Of a stretch of DNA of 64,000 nucleotides, positions 47,601 to 59,849 are shown piece after piece. The stretch is from positions 1,798,001-1,862,000 of the forward strand of contig JAGPYM010000001.1 in assembly GCA_020736575.1 (NCBI GenBank), written 5' to 3'. The position numbers and the translations under genes are program-made. Every line of letters begins with the position of its first letter. Position 1 is the stretch's first letter. The notes beneath the pieces were generated by a model, which was not told the origin of the DNA, ran no database searches, and worked only from the letters and a program-made list of their open reading frames with translations. This DNA is from Thelonectria olida. Taxonomy: Eukaryota; Ascomycota; Sordariomycetes; Hypocreales; Nectriaceae.

Positions 47601-48898
47601 AGTTGTTCTTACTCAACAGCGACCTATTTTACTGTCCAGCGAGTGCATTGCAAACCCTAGATGGTATCCTTTATCGCCATGAAGACTTATTGGTAGCCAA
47701 AATCTAGTACGAAGGCTGGAGAGGGCGAGTGTATGTCCGTGGCTGGGCCCATGAAGCTTTCATCCGCTCTACTCGGCTAACGATTGTTGGAATCACTAAC
47801 ATGTGACAACGAACATATGGTGGAATAGTGGCACCCTCTAAGAGGTCTATAGACTGGACCGTTTATTGTCAGAAAGTTGGGATGATAAACATGGTTGCAT
47901 CCTCACGTGTTCATCTTGTTCTGTCGGGACCGGTTGGTGATGGGGGCAACTCGTTATCTATCCAGTTACCCAGTCATAGCCTCGGTGACGTACTTAGAGA
48001 TCAGTAGTTGGCCGACCTTAAACCCATAAGAATGTAGTCACTGAGACCTCCTCCTAGACGGGCGGCTGGTTCCATCAGATCATGTCCACAATACAGGTTC
48101 TATCAATGTCGCCAAGCACAGCTCTGAATGTTAAGGGTGAGCCGCTCGGAAACAACGACGACTTTCGGTCTTGACGAATCACTTTGTTGAATTGAGCCGG
48201 CGTTTAGTTTCCTTCATATTATCGTGCCCTGGTAAAATATATGCCCGTCTCCTCGGCATCGTCGGATCGCTGGATAGAGTCAAGTGATGATCAAGAGAGC
48301 GGGCGTGAGCCAGAATAGGATTAACTCCAGGACGGCTTCTTCATGTTAACAATTAAGTTAAGCAGCAGTCGGTGTGATACATGGCGCGTGTCAGTCTCTG
48401 TTCCGTGATTAAATGCTGACACGAGGAGTGATTCCAAAGGTGAAGCACGGGTGGTAAAGTGGTGAGGTGGCGAACCAAACGGATTGTGCGGAGACGAGTC
48501 TTGGACTTGGCCGGCCCCTCCTCGACTCCAAAATCGGCGTCGGACTTTCCAAGTCAACTTATCGGACGTCGATATTCCCTCCTCCACCATCAACACCGCT
48601 TCGCTTCACGACATCTCGCCCCGAATCTCTGTCGCCGCCCCCCAACTCACCGGCTGCGGCCCTCGTCGCCGTTGCTATCGCCCACCAATGCCCTCGTCTG
48701 CGAGTTGACATGTTGCGCGCTAACCAGCACTGGCCCTCGCTGTCGCTGTCGCTGTCGCTTTCGCCCGCAACTCAAAGCATTCCACGCCCGCGGCACTAGA
48801 CGTTGTCTCGCATCAAAAGCACCGATACCGACCGCCGTTTCTTCTCTGCGTCTCGACTCTCGAATACCCTCAATACTCCATTTTGACGCGCTACCACC
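44605..48898. other. Intergenic, 4.3 kb, no gene recognised
   Basis: Open frames here (largest 280 codons on the minus strand, 44908-45750) resemble nothing known and show mixed low-complexity composition. Between 47242 and 48320 there is no open frame of 60 codons in any of the six frames, unlike the rest of the window; this part is also AT-richer in places (for example 47461-47520). The last 350 bp (48550-48898) are pyrimidine-rich on the plus strand with CGCTGT repeats at about 48737-48760, probably the leader of the RING gene. Confidence 0.55.
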
Positions 48899-50563
48899 AT
48901 GGCGACGTCCCGAACCCCACCCATCGGCATCATGGCCTTATTCTGGGCCATCTTAGCCTGCGTCTTTACCACGGTACTCGCCGACGATGGAATCAACACC
49001 TCGCCCGAAGGAGATGTTCCAGAATGGGTTGCCGTCAACGGCATGCAGCTGAGCCTCTCAACCGACGACGGAACATGGTCGCCATTGCAATTTGCCGTTA
49101 TTCCTTTGACACCAAGCCTCGGATTGAACAGTTCCAATGGACAAGATCGCGAGGTGCGCAACCTCAAGCCAGGCACGGTAGACGTTGCCATGCTAACTTT
49201 CGTCGACAGATTGTCCGAATCAACGGAACCATAGTCGCGACCGATTCCTCAAATTACAACAACATCACCACATCCAACGTGGCATACCTATCCTGCGACG
49301 AATCCTCAGACGATGGCTTCATCGACCCGGACAAGATACTCAATGACTTGATGCAAGTCAAGCCGAAAGCCATCGTGCTGTACTCGACTGCCAAAAACTG
49401 GTGCTCCATCTCGCCGACCCCCACAGGTTCAATGTACGGAAGTATTCTATCCATGGCCGACAGCGCCGAAGCTTCCCAGGCGCTTGCTTCCTTGACAGTC
49501 ACGAGCACTGGCGCAAAAGTCAGAGTCGCAATTTTTGGCAACAACACCAACAACGAATCTACCAGTGACAAAGACGACGGGAAAACCAGTCCAGCGGTCG
49601 CAATGAGCATCCTATATAGTTGTACGGGCCTCATCACCCTACTGTTCGCCATCATTATTGTCACTGGCGCCGTGAGAGCCCACAGATATCCCGAGAGATA
49701 TGGGCCTCGAGGGGCTCGTCATGGGCTGCCTCGACAGAGTCGCGCAAAGGGTCTGGCGAGGGCGGTGCTTGACACAATCCCCATTGTCAAATTCGGCAAC
49801 CAGACACCCCCCAAACCCGATCCCGAACTCGAGTTGGATACAACCACCAATGACGGGAACGACAACAACCAGGAACGCGCGACATCCGTTCTTAGCGAAT
49901 CGCGGCGGTCCGAGGTGAGACCAGCTACAGGGGCAGTCGAGGACGGGGCTTCTGCTACTCGCAAATCACAATCACCCGACCCCCAAACTAGTCCTGACGA
50001 CGACAACAACGGAGCAGACTCCAACCTAGGGTGCTCCATTTGCACGGAAGATTTTACGGTTGGTGAAGACGTCAGAGTTTTGCCTTGTCGACATCAGTAC
50101 CACCCTGCGTGCATCGACCCGTGGCTTGTCAACGTGTCTGGAACATGCCCGCTCTGGTAAGTCCAAGTTCATCCTCGATTTCTTCACGTCACTAACAGCA
50201 ATCTACAGCCGATACGACCTCAGTCCCGGAAACGCGAATAACCCAAGAGGGAGCACGAGTGCCAATAGAGACACTTTGCCTCCTCCTCTCGTTCTTGAGG
50301 GTGTTGAGAACGACGCTGCTCATCTCGAACACCGCAACCGCTTCTCGCGCATCTTTGACGTCAACCGACTCCGACAGGCCACGGTCGAGGAGCAGATGGA
50401 GGCACTGAGGCGGATGCGGGAAGAGACTAACGAGTCCGATCGCCAGGCACCGCCAGATGGCGAATCTCGGGGTCAGAGCGCACGATTCGCGGCCAAGCTC
50501 AAGGAGAGATTCCGCATTCGCACACGCGCTCAGGCAGCCGAGGATCGTGATCATTCAACATAA
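48899..50563 (+). CDS. PA-TM-RING-type membrane E3 ubiquitin ligase (RING-H2)
   Basis: Exons 48899-49153, 49210-50156 and 50209-50563 give 518 aa; introns 56 and 52 bp. Signal peptide or anchor at the start (IMALFWAILACVFTTVLA, about residues 12-29). A luminal region of about 200 residues with several N-x-S/T sites follows, in the place of a PA domain (KAIVLYSTAKNWCSI is reminiscent). One membrane segment (ILYSCTGLITLLFAIIIVTG, about residue 222-241) precedes a cytosolic part with a complete C3H2C3 RING-H2: CSICTEDF, LPCRHQYHPACIDPWL, CPLCRYD; the last cysteine pair is split by intron 2. The order signal-luminal-TM-RING is that of Goliath/RNF13-like ligases of the endomembrane system. The C-terminus (EQMEALRRMREE) is charged and may coil. 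Substrate unknown. Confidence 0.9.
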
Positions 50564-53500
50564 GCGACTAGGCGGAGGATGGTGAGCCTAGACGCTGTTG
50601 GTCCTGATCCCTTCAACGCGGATTCAGCGGGCCATGATCATAGTAAGGTGCTTATTGATGCTATGAGACGAGACGACTTTATTTCACGAACGCATTGAGT
50701 TTACAGGGGTCTATACAGCTTGGAATGTTAGTGGATTCTTCACGAGGGGACAGAAATAGCGGCAAATTGCTTCAGGCTCGGCGTTTAGGCAGGATGTGAT
50801 GATTTATGTTTCCGGCATGATGAAATGGGACGGAAGCATCGCTTGGCGTTTGAGAGAGAGACTACGAAATACAACACTTGCTGCTTTGATTCGCATAATG
50901 CCTCTAGAGGAGGCGTCGAATGTGCTTTGATCTTGATGGGCGATGCTTGATGGATGTCCCGAAGATCGGGGGCGCTTTCATGTAGTCATCTCGTATCAGG
51001 CGACGAAAGCCACGGCGTCGGTAGGCCCGGGAAGGCACACAGACTTGTGCCACTTTGCACGAACCATGATACTTGATTATCGCTCTCTTCTCTTGTCTTG
51101 TTGTGGGTGTGTCAATGGTGGCTTCGAGACATTGGCGAGTCATGATTCTGGGCATTACAGACTTTTCATGATGCAGACATGCGAGTCGCCAAGAGAAGCC
51201 AAAACATAACCGACTCATGGATGGGTCTTTCAGAGCGGAAACAAAGGTCTACCCACCAGGACCACAAACCATAAGGAGGTGGGAGACGGGACTGCTTCCG
51301 GCGAGATGGTCGACGGCGAGCGAGGCTCGTGCGGCGGCTTCTCCATTGTGACACAAACTTGGATGCAGGATCCATGAGATCGGAACCTCGATGGCTGCCG
51401 TTCACTGGTCTCGGGCTGATCTGTGTTGCTGCGGCAAGATCGCAAGATGCGACCGATGAGGCGGTTTAAAGGGGGAGATGGTGGAATGTCCCGGACAGCT
51501 GTAAGGCTGATAGAGGCAAAGGGAACCGGTGAGGCGTACCTAAGTTAGGCGAGAAACGGTTAAGGACGAGAAATAGTTACGCCTCGAGATGGAGAGAGAG
51601 GAGGGCAGGTAGCCTTGAAGGGTCGATCTCCCCGAGGGCGAGTGGCCACAAGGCTGCCAGGGGGGATGGATAGTTTGGGTGCTCAGACTCGCCAGATAAC
51701 TATTGGGGCTGTCTTTTTTGTTTGGAGTCTTTTGATCTTGACGGAAACAGGAAATAATTCTCCGACAATCACAAAGCGGCCGGTGGATATTCATGGGGTC
51801 CCTTTTAGGGGTGTGAGGACGGGAGGGCGAGCCAAGCTTTCCTGGTTCATCGAGCCGGCGGGGGACGGCTTCCGGAGAGAAAAGCAGACGGGGCGGCGGC
51901 CGTGTACGAATTGGGATTACGCTGAGCAGAGAGAGCATTGCCGCGTAGCAAAACCGCATTACGTACGTGACATCGGGCGACGAGGTTTGCACGTGCTGCG
52001 GAAGAGGAGGGAGGGCTGACGACGGACGGATTCGTCGATGCCGTGGCGTTGGGGAGGTTGTTTTCTTTTTTTAGGGGGGAGGGGCGGACTTCAGTCCTGC
52101 GAGTTGAGTCAGTGAGAGGGTCTGAAGCTTTGGCTATGAGTCTTGGCCTGAGGGTCATCGAAACGGCTCGAACCTGTTGACGCATGTTCGGCTAGGGCAC
52201 GCCAATATCAGAATGGAAGAGATTGAACCGGCCAGCGGTTGTCGTGTCCACGCGCGGGATGCAAGGGGAGGAGGAGCTCTCACTCACTAAGGTACCGAGA
52301 ACTCCGTATGACGATGGAAAGAAGCTGCCACTGGCCAATGGGGAGAGCTTCCGCAGACGGAGTTGGGAGTTTGATCCTCTTGGATCTGAATGTGAGACAG
52401 GACAGGGACGACGGATAATGTTCCGTAGTTCCTGGAGAGTTCGAAGCCGCTCCCTTGGACAGTTGATGCAAACAATTCTCTCATTCTCGTTAGTATCAGT
52501 GCGTGAAATAGCTCCAAAGGAATGGTTCAGGTTAATTGGTGGCTTGTCCAAGTCGGAAATCTCGCTCATCTTTCCGCGATAGTTAGCTTGGAGAGCCAAG
52601 AGGCCTAGAGTCGGGGGCAGCGTTTTTGGTTCTCGGGAGACCGAGTGGTCGATCTACATGGCACTTGTTGGGCATGTGACGGGCGATCAGCGTTCAGCAA
52701 CATGAACACATATGTGAGGGTATTCGGGCTCAGCAAAGGAGTCATGTCTATCTGGCATCTGCATCTCATCTGCATTTGCCGGTCTCGTGCTCGTCTGCCG
52801 AGATGGAATCTTCTGTACAGGTTCCATGCGTCTTTGGCTTCTTCCAAAAACATGGCAAAGAAACTCTCAATTCCCGGAACAAGCAGACGAGGGCGAACGA
52901 GGGGTCGTGGAAAGTGGTGTCTGGCAAGGTTTGAAGCTATTTCGGTGCCCACCAACCAGGGAAAGAAAAAAACGGACCTCTATCATCAAGATTCAATATG
53001 AGTATGGTTCTTGGCTATTGGTAATTACCTGCGGACAGTCCTTGGACACCGACATCTTTCGGATGCTTGTACAGAGTAGCACGACGAGGTTGAATGATCC
53101 GAGAGCGGTGAAATGTGAGTTACGGTGTGAAGCAGATCAGCAACTTTGTGGCGTAAAAGCAGTCGCCCAGTGCCCAGTCGGTGATGTTTGTATTCACGCT
53201 TGTCCCAGCCCTCTTCTTCCTTTTCTTCCTCTCCTTGCATCGAAATGCATTCTTTCCTTGCTTTTCCCCCATCTTCCTGCTTTGGCCTACGTAGTGATCT
53301 GTTGGCGTCGAGGTTGGGGACGCAAGGGAGAGCATCTAGACCACAAGACCGCAGCCTCGAGAGAAGATACGATCGAAGAAGTGAGACATTGGTGGTAACA
53401 CGGCTCGAGGGGAGAGAGTCAAGGCGTCAAAAGGATCGAGCATGGTCGAGAATTGGGGCGGAAACGGCGGTGAAGATCAGATTCTTGGTTTGATCGTTGT

Positions 53501-56500
53501 TGGGCCTTGAAGATGGATGGGATTCACAGAGCTTGACAATGGCGAATGTCTCTCCTTTGGTTTCTCCCTTGCATCTGATATCAGTAATCATGTCGATCCA
53601 AGTTCGACTCGAACGTTGCAGAGATCATCCAACACTGAAGAGATCAGCGCGTAGAGTGTCACTCTCGAGTCGTCGTTTGCCCGTTTCCCTCGGAACCCCA
53701 GAATAGCAAAGACCGCGGCCACGGTTCGTGTCTTTTCCCAGGCTTAACTCCCGAAACGAGTGATGGCTTTCTTCTCCTCCTCCGTCATGTATCCCACATC
53801 ATCGGGCCTCAGCCCTCCACACTGGCGAGGGAGGTCTCTCGCCATCCCGCCCGGGGAACTGAGCCCTTGCTACCCACATGGGGATTTGTTGCCTCACTCA
53901 GCTGTTTTGCAATGCCGAAGATTCAGCCACCTTTGACTTTACTCTCCTCTGAATGGGAGACGAGAGGCTGCCAGCGTGTCTGGGCCCACCATCGACTAGT
54001 CCGTCCTGCGTAAAGAGTAGCGTCGTAGAGGTCAAGCACTCAACGCGTTCAAGGCAAACGAGCTCCTGGATGGACATGGTCGAGTGCGGGCGGGCGAGTT
54101 CTCTAGTTAGCGTCTGTCATCAAGCGGCCGTTCAGTTGGAAGATCTCTCCGAAAACCACGGGTGCATGTAGCCTGTGAGCTATGATGTTAGTCAAGGCGG
54201 GTGCGGTGCGTTCGTGGTAACTAATCGCAGAGCTCCTCCTCAGCCAGCCATCTGCTGTCTCTCCATCTATCCGTTCTGAAAAAAGACACACGTCAGAAGC
54301 CATCGGGCTAAGAAGCAAGGGGTGACGAGACATGAGTAGCTAAAGAGGGCTGGAGACGGCGGTGCGAGGACTGAGAGGGATGACGGCAGAGGTCTTCTCA
54401 TCAGTTCAAGCATGTTTGGAGCTGTTGCTCTCATCTCCACCTCGATCAGAGATGTGCAGATGACAGGGACCCCTGGTTGAGCTTGAAAGTATAAACAACA
54501 TGATCTCAATGCCTTTCACCACTCACACCCGAACGATGAGCGACACTGGTGCACCACTGCCCGCGTTCATATGGCGGACTAAGCTGGGGGAGCTTGGGGA
54601 GAGGCAGGGGACCCCTACAAGCGTCGAGGGCCTAAGCACCCGATCGGAGCCGTGATTTGCCAACGGCAACGGGCGGATCGATCTGCGCGTATGTTCGAGC
54701 AAGCTATCTTTTCGGGGTATGAGCGTTGGGCGATGGGAAGACGACGTCCAGTCTAAATTCTCCCCTCTTTCGACCCCGTTGTCTCTGCTGCCGCTTATCT
54801 CACAGGGAACCGACTACTTTGTAGCTAATGCATGTTTGCGTGTGCGTGTGATGCTCTAGTTCATTAGCTGCTTTTCTGTGTCTTTGGTATTTGTTGGTCA
54901 GAACTAGTTACGTTGTTGTCTCTCTTTGCTTTGCTTTGCATTTGTGCCGCCTTGTCGCTCTGGAAGTAGCTCTGCAGAAGGCTTCCTGCCATTTGTCTTA
55001 GCTTCCCAGATGCGGATCAGACGCGGAAGGTGCAGCCCATGCAAGAATGAAGACGAATCGGTAGATATTGGGCACAATCTCATTTTCCATTCATTTCCAT
55101 TACCTCTGCACCTCGGCATTTGCATCCGCTTCCCCTTCCGCGTTCCTGGACTCTGGATTTTGGATTTCGGATCGATAATGCGAACATTCGCATCATCATC
55201 ACCCATCGACTACTCATCTTGGTGTCGTCCATTCTCCCCTTCAACCACCCTTCATCGTCCCGATTGGGCTGGACCGACCATTCCCATCCATCAACTACGA
55301 CTCTCTGGGAAACAGACAAAGCGCCACGAACGGCCACAACTGTCACGACGACAAGTAAATCGAGCGCCGTGACGCCCGTGAACACACGCTATCGACGAGG
55401 CCATTGAGCTCCCGGCGGCCCGAAACAGCATCTTTGACCGGGGAACAGCGGCTTGACTTGAACATTTGTACGCCTCGCCATCATCTCAATCAAGACCCCT
55501 TCTCATCTCCCACCGTTCAGCCGTGCCGCTAATACTTCAAGCAAACAGGCAAGACAGGGTATTCGAGCACAAAAGTCGACGTACCTGCGTGCTTCACTGC
55601 CGCCGCCATCTCATTCCAATTGCCGCCACACACACCTGGTCACCCCTCTCAACCCTCGACTCCCCCCAATCTGGTTTGGCCATAGTCTAGACCATCAAAA
55701 TCCAGATCTTACTTAACACAGAGGCCGGGCCCAAACGTTCTTGTCTTGCACTAACTAATACACTAACACCCGCAAGACGAGTCCACCTGCCCAAGACTCC
55801 CCAAGAGTCCAAGCCCATTCCCCTCTTCGAGTACAAACACTTTGTACAAAACGAACGGCCAATTCGCCCTACATCACTTTGCTTTGGCGCCAAGCTGCTC
55901 CCGGAGGCACATCTACACGCCACGCTTCAACTCTATCGGTATTGCCAAGTCTCATAGACGCTCCCTCCACAACCTTTTCTTTCTCCTTCTCGTTTCTCCG
56001 TTTCTCCGTTCCTCCTGGTTCGCTCTTGAACAAATAACTCCAATGCAAATCCTCTTCCGCTTAGAGATAACCTGAGTCCTTGCTTCTTCATAAAGTTCTG
56101 ACCTCGCGAGGATCCATTCTCGACTGATACGACCCGCCCGTTTTACTACGACATCACTGACACGATACAACCACACGGACACACACCTGCATTCTTATTG
56201 CTCCAGAGGGCGTAAGATTTCCTTTCTTGCGTACTAGTTAAGGTATCCCCAGTTCAACGGAGCGGCACTCTTGCGTTCGTGCCGTCACTCTTGCCGGGCG
56301 CACCTTGGCTTCCGAATCCGACGCCATTCTCAGTCGCAGGCCGTTCTCTCGAGTACACTGTTTGGTCTCTTATCCTCTACTTCTACTTTTACTTTAACTT
56401 TACGCTCTCGCACGCCATAACGAACGAACGCACGCCCCTCCTCTTCTCTAGCTTGGTGTCTGGATCGCGCTCCATCCAAGTAGTTCCCGTGCTGACTCAA

Positions 56501-56673
56501 TCCACACGGAGAATTCCCCCACACCCTCGCCTCTTCCTCACTTGTTAAATCTACAAGTGTCCGCCGTTGCTTCTCACTGAATGAACCGTTATTCCGAGTC
56601 TTGATTGTTTGGATCTCTCGGCCACCGGGATCGTTCGACCAGAGGTCGACGTCACATCCTCTGATTCTTCATC
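50564..56673. other. Intergenic, 6.1 kb, no gene recognised
   Basis: No protein, RNA gene or mobile element recognised on either strand. Scattered open frames of up to 203 codons (for example 52787-53398, plus) are unlike known proteins. A CTTTG x3 repeat lies at 54924-54938. From about 55080 to 56670 the plus strand is pyrimidine-rich with few ATGs, consistent with promoter and a long 5' leader of the seven-TM gene. Confidence 0.55.
54924..54938. repeat. (CTTTG)3 short repeat
   Basis: Three perfect CTTTG units on the plus strand, the same pentamer as at 31536-31564 and 38141-38168. Confidence 0.85.
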
Positions 56674-58506
56674 ATGGCACCAGCACCAATAAACGATAAC
56701 GCGGGGGGACAGGAGAGTCATATTTCGCATTCCACGCCAGGAGCCAAGGTTCCTATCGCTGGCGATGTCATGGGCCTGCTCGTTGCTATGGCCTCAATCG
56801 CCGTTCTCTCCATCTGTCTCTGTCAGTAATCCAACTACACTCGAGCCGATTTCAATGAGCGGATCTTAACGGGCTCGGGAGAAACGAGGTATCAGGCGAG
56901 CCAATGCTGACTGGATCTTGCAGTCCAAAGAATTACCGCCATCAAACGATGGCATAATCTACCCGCCGTTGTGTGGCGTAAGTCACTTCCACCGACCAAA
57001 TGCGGCCATGTTCTGGCGGTAACTAAAATAGGGTGCAGTTACTTTCGCCATTTACGTCGATTCATTTGCCTTCGTTGTCGTAACTACCATACTTCAGCAA
57101 ATATTTGGTCTGAACTCGAGTTATTCCCTATGTCACGGCGCCATCTTGCTCTGTCTCGTCTGCTATGTGACGACCAAGGTTAGTTGCACAACCAGGAAAA
57201 GGATTTTGCGATTCATGATGCTAAAATTCAATCCCAGATTGTAAGCCATCTTTCTAAAAAAAGAAAAATGGGCTCGACGAACTTCGTGACTAACGCAACA
57301 TCAGATGATCTACGTGTTCCTGGTTGAAAAAGCTGTAAGTTATCAACCAACACCGTACTCGTTCTTGTCCTCACATTCGGTAGCACATTATTCGGAGCAA
57401 TGGGAGAAAGAGGCTTCAGTCCAAGCTCTACTGCTTCAACTCGTTTGGCATGCTCGGTATGTACTGCGTCGTCGTGGTCCTCAACTTTGTTTTGTAAGTC
57501 GTCTGCCATTAGAACTGTCACAGAATGATCACTAACAAAGTCCAAGCCGCATTGCCAAGATCGACGAGAATGGTGTCTGCATCATTGGCATGAAGAGCAT
57601 TGCTATGATCCCTCTCATCTCCTTTGACGCCGTCGTAAACGTCTACCTCACCATTCTCTTCCTCATCCCTCTCAGGAGTAAGCCTTCCCGGACTATAGTC
57701 TTGCAGAAATAGCCTCTAACAGTTGATAGGCCTTTACTCTTTTAAGAACATGCCCAAGAGTCCCGCCAACGTTCGCCTCCGAAATGTTGCTTTCCGTACC
57801 TTTGTCGGCTCTTGTTGCACCCTAATCAGCAGTGTCTTGTATGTACTACCCTTTTCATGTGAGATAGCATTGAAATATACTGACTTGCATGTATAGGAAT
57901 CTGACAGTCCTAATGTCCCTCAATGGAGAGCCTGGCTGGGTTTGTCTCATGTGCTGTAACTCTGATGGTTCGTTGCCCAACTGCGCCGCTTTGTTTCAAG
58001 TCTCCTAACACTATATGATAGTTCTCTTCTCCGCTCTCGTTATTCAGTGGGTGACTTCTAAGGACAATGCCGGTACCGGAAATCAGACGGGCACCAACAA
58101 CCAATATAACAATGAAGGCAGCCGCAACCATCATGAGCCTCACCATTCAGGGCTGCAGATGAAGGCTATTCCTCCCGCTCCTCCTTCTCCACATGGCACC
58201 GACGCGGAGATCTCACTCGTTGCGACTGCCACTGCCCAATCGTCCGACGACGGCCGCGAAATCGACATGGCCAAGGTGGCAAGCGCCGGCGGGGGCGGCG
58301 CTGTTGTTGTTACTACCACTATCCACCGCCAAAGCAGGCCCACGAGCGGCTTCATTCACGACCGAGACAGCAAGAGCATGGACTCGGACGATGATCTCAC
58401 ATACGGCTACCCCCCTCGACCTGTGACATACTCATTGAACAATCGTCATGATGGAACAGAGCCACCTCGGACTCGTATCACGGGTGGGAAGAGTGGACAG
58501 CGCTAG
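56674..58506 (+). CDS. Seven-transmembrane protein, ascomycete, function unknown
   Basis: Ten exons: 56674-56821, 56924-56977, 57039-57178, 57238-57240, 57305-57334, 57384-57493, 57547-57677, 57730-57838, 57897-57967, 58022-58506; total 426 aa with every junction in phase. Hydrophobic segments in order: VMGLLVAMASIAVLSICLF; FAIYVDSFAFVVVTTIL; GAILLCLVCYVTTKIMIYVF; FGMLGMYCVVVVLNFVF; AMIPLISFDAVVNVYLTILF; FRTFVGSCCTLISSVLNLTV; VLFSALVIQWV. Seven helices with an N-terminal tail of about 28 residues and a cytosolic tail of about 160 residues rich in Ser/Thr/His and Gly give a receptor-like shape. I recognise conserved blocks (FLVEKAHIIR, RIAKIDENGVC) as shared with fungal hypothetical membrane proteins, but know no function. 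Whether it signals through G proteins is untested. Exon 4 is only three bases. Confidence 0.85.
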
Positions 58507-59849
58507 TAACGAGAGATGACGCAGTCTCGCTTTCTTGTGCTTAGCCTGCGATTCATATCATATTTTTTGCATACGGCGTTTGTGTTCTTTGGCAGTCTAG
58601 AAGGCCCAGTCGGAAATAGAAAATGGTGTCAGGGCAGCCGGAGGCGTTTCCCGTGGCACGGGGCGTCTATTTTCTTTCTCTCATTCATTTACGCATCTTG
58701 GACATTTGATGAGGCTATAGCGAGCGCAGTCATTGCTCGACGGGCATTCTGGATAATGCAGTTTAATGAAAGATGAGGAGGTGATGGTGGTGACTCTATG
58801 TGAGCGCGGATCTTATACCAAGGCCAGAGTTGTTGGAGAACTGATATCTTTGGATACCCTAGTATAAATAGAAGAGGACATATAACCCGAAATTATTCAA
58901 AGACACAACATCGAGTTCATTAATGAACCTTGAAGCATCACCAGTCGTCAGTTACAAGGACGGACGCAGACCGCACAAGCAAGGGGTGTGGTTTCTTGGC
59001 TTTGCGCTTTCTTTGTGCCATGCAAGCATATGAATGACTACTTCGTACATGCAGCTAGCCTTGAGACCGCCATTCTTTCATCATTGCCCCGAGTAGAGCA
59101 TTATTTCCCTCACCAAGCATTGTAACAGAGACTCACTGCAAAGAATCTCTCTGTGCGAAACAAAGGACCAAGCGCTTCGTTCATCCACCATGAGTTGATA
59201 AAATAAAAGCGAGACAGGAAGGATCTTCGCCGAGAAACGTTGGTTCGTCTCGGCCTAGGCTGGCTGGCTGGGGTTTGAGACAAGCAGCAACAACAAAAGG
59301 ATTGCCCAGCGCTAATGAGTCTATCAACTCAACACGGAGGGTCTATCTCGCCAATTTTTCGAAACAAACGCTGCAAGAGAGAAGGATCGACGTTGCATTT
59401 GAAGACCTGGTCATGCAAGATGCGATGGGCTCAAAAGGGAGTAACGAAAAAAAGAGGCAGATTTCATTATCGTCGTAGCTCGTAGATCTATCTATCTGGT
59501 CTATATCGGTGTTCGTCAAATCACCACGAGATGAGAGAAGAGGGGATGAAAGATTTGTGTCATGGTATATTTTCAAGACATGAAAATCTGGAGAAACCCC
59601 CCCTTTTTTTTATAAGCAAACCACCGCTAGAAGGGCTGCTGAGCCCTTTAGAAGGTCGCGCGAGATGTCTACCACGTAGATGCAGAAAAGATATGTACAG
59701 AGAAGAGCCGACGTGCGCCAGTGTAATAACCGAATTGTCCTTTATAATAAAGCCCACCCCCCAAATTGATTTCAAATTGCTCGATGAATGGTTTGGGTAT
59801 TCCCTAGCGAGTGTACAAGAAGTGAAGAAGAATGCCGCGTTTAAATCCA
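58507..59849. other. Intergenic between convergent seven-TM and GH128 genes
   Basis: About 1.3 kb containing both 3' regions; AT-rich at about 58855-58925 and 59730-59790. No coding sequence or RNA gene recognised. Confidence 0.5.

Noticed and set aside
50564..55080. Searched for a multi-exon gene or transposon remnant in this gap
   Set aside because: No known domain, terminal repeat or consistent exon chain could be assembled on either strand.
57228..57545. 105-codon minus-strand frame within the seven-TM gene
   Set aside because: Crosses exons and introns of a well-supported gene; no motif.
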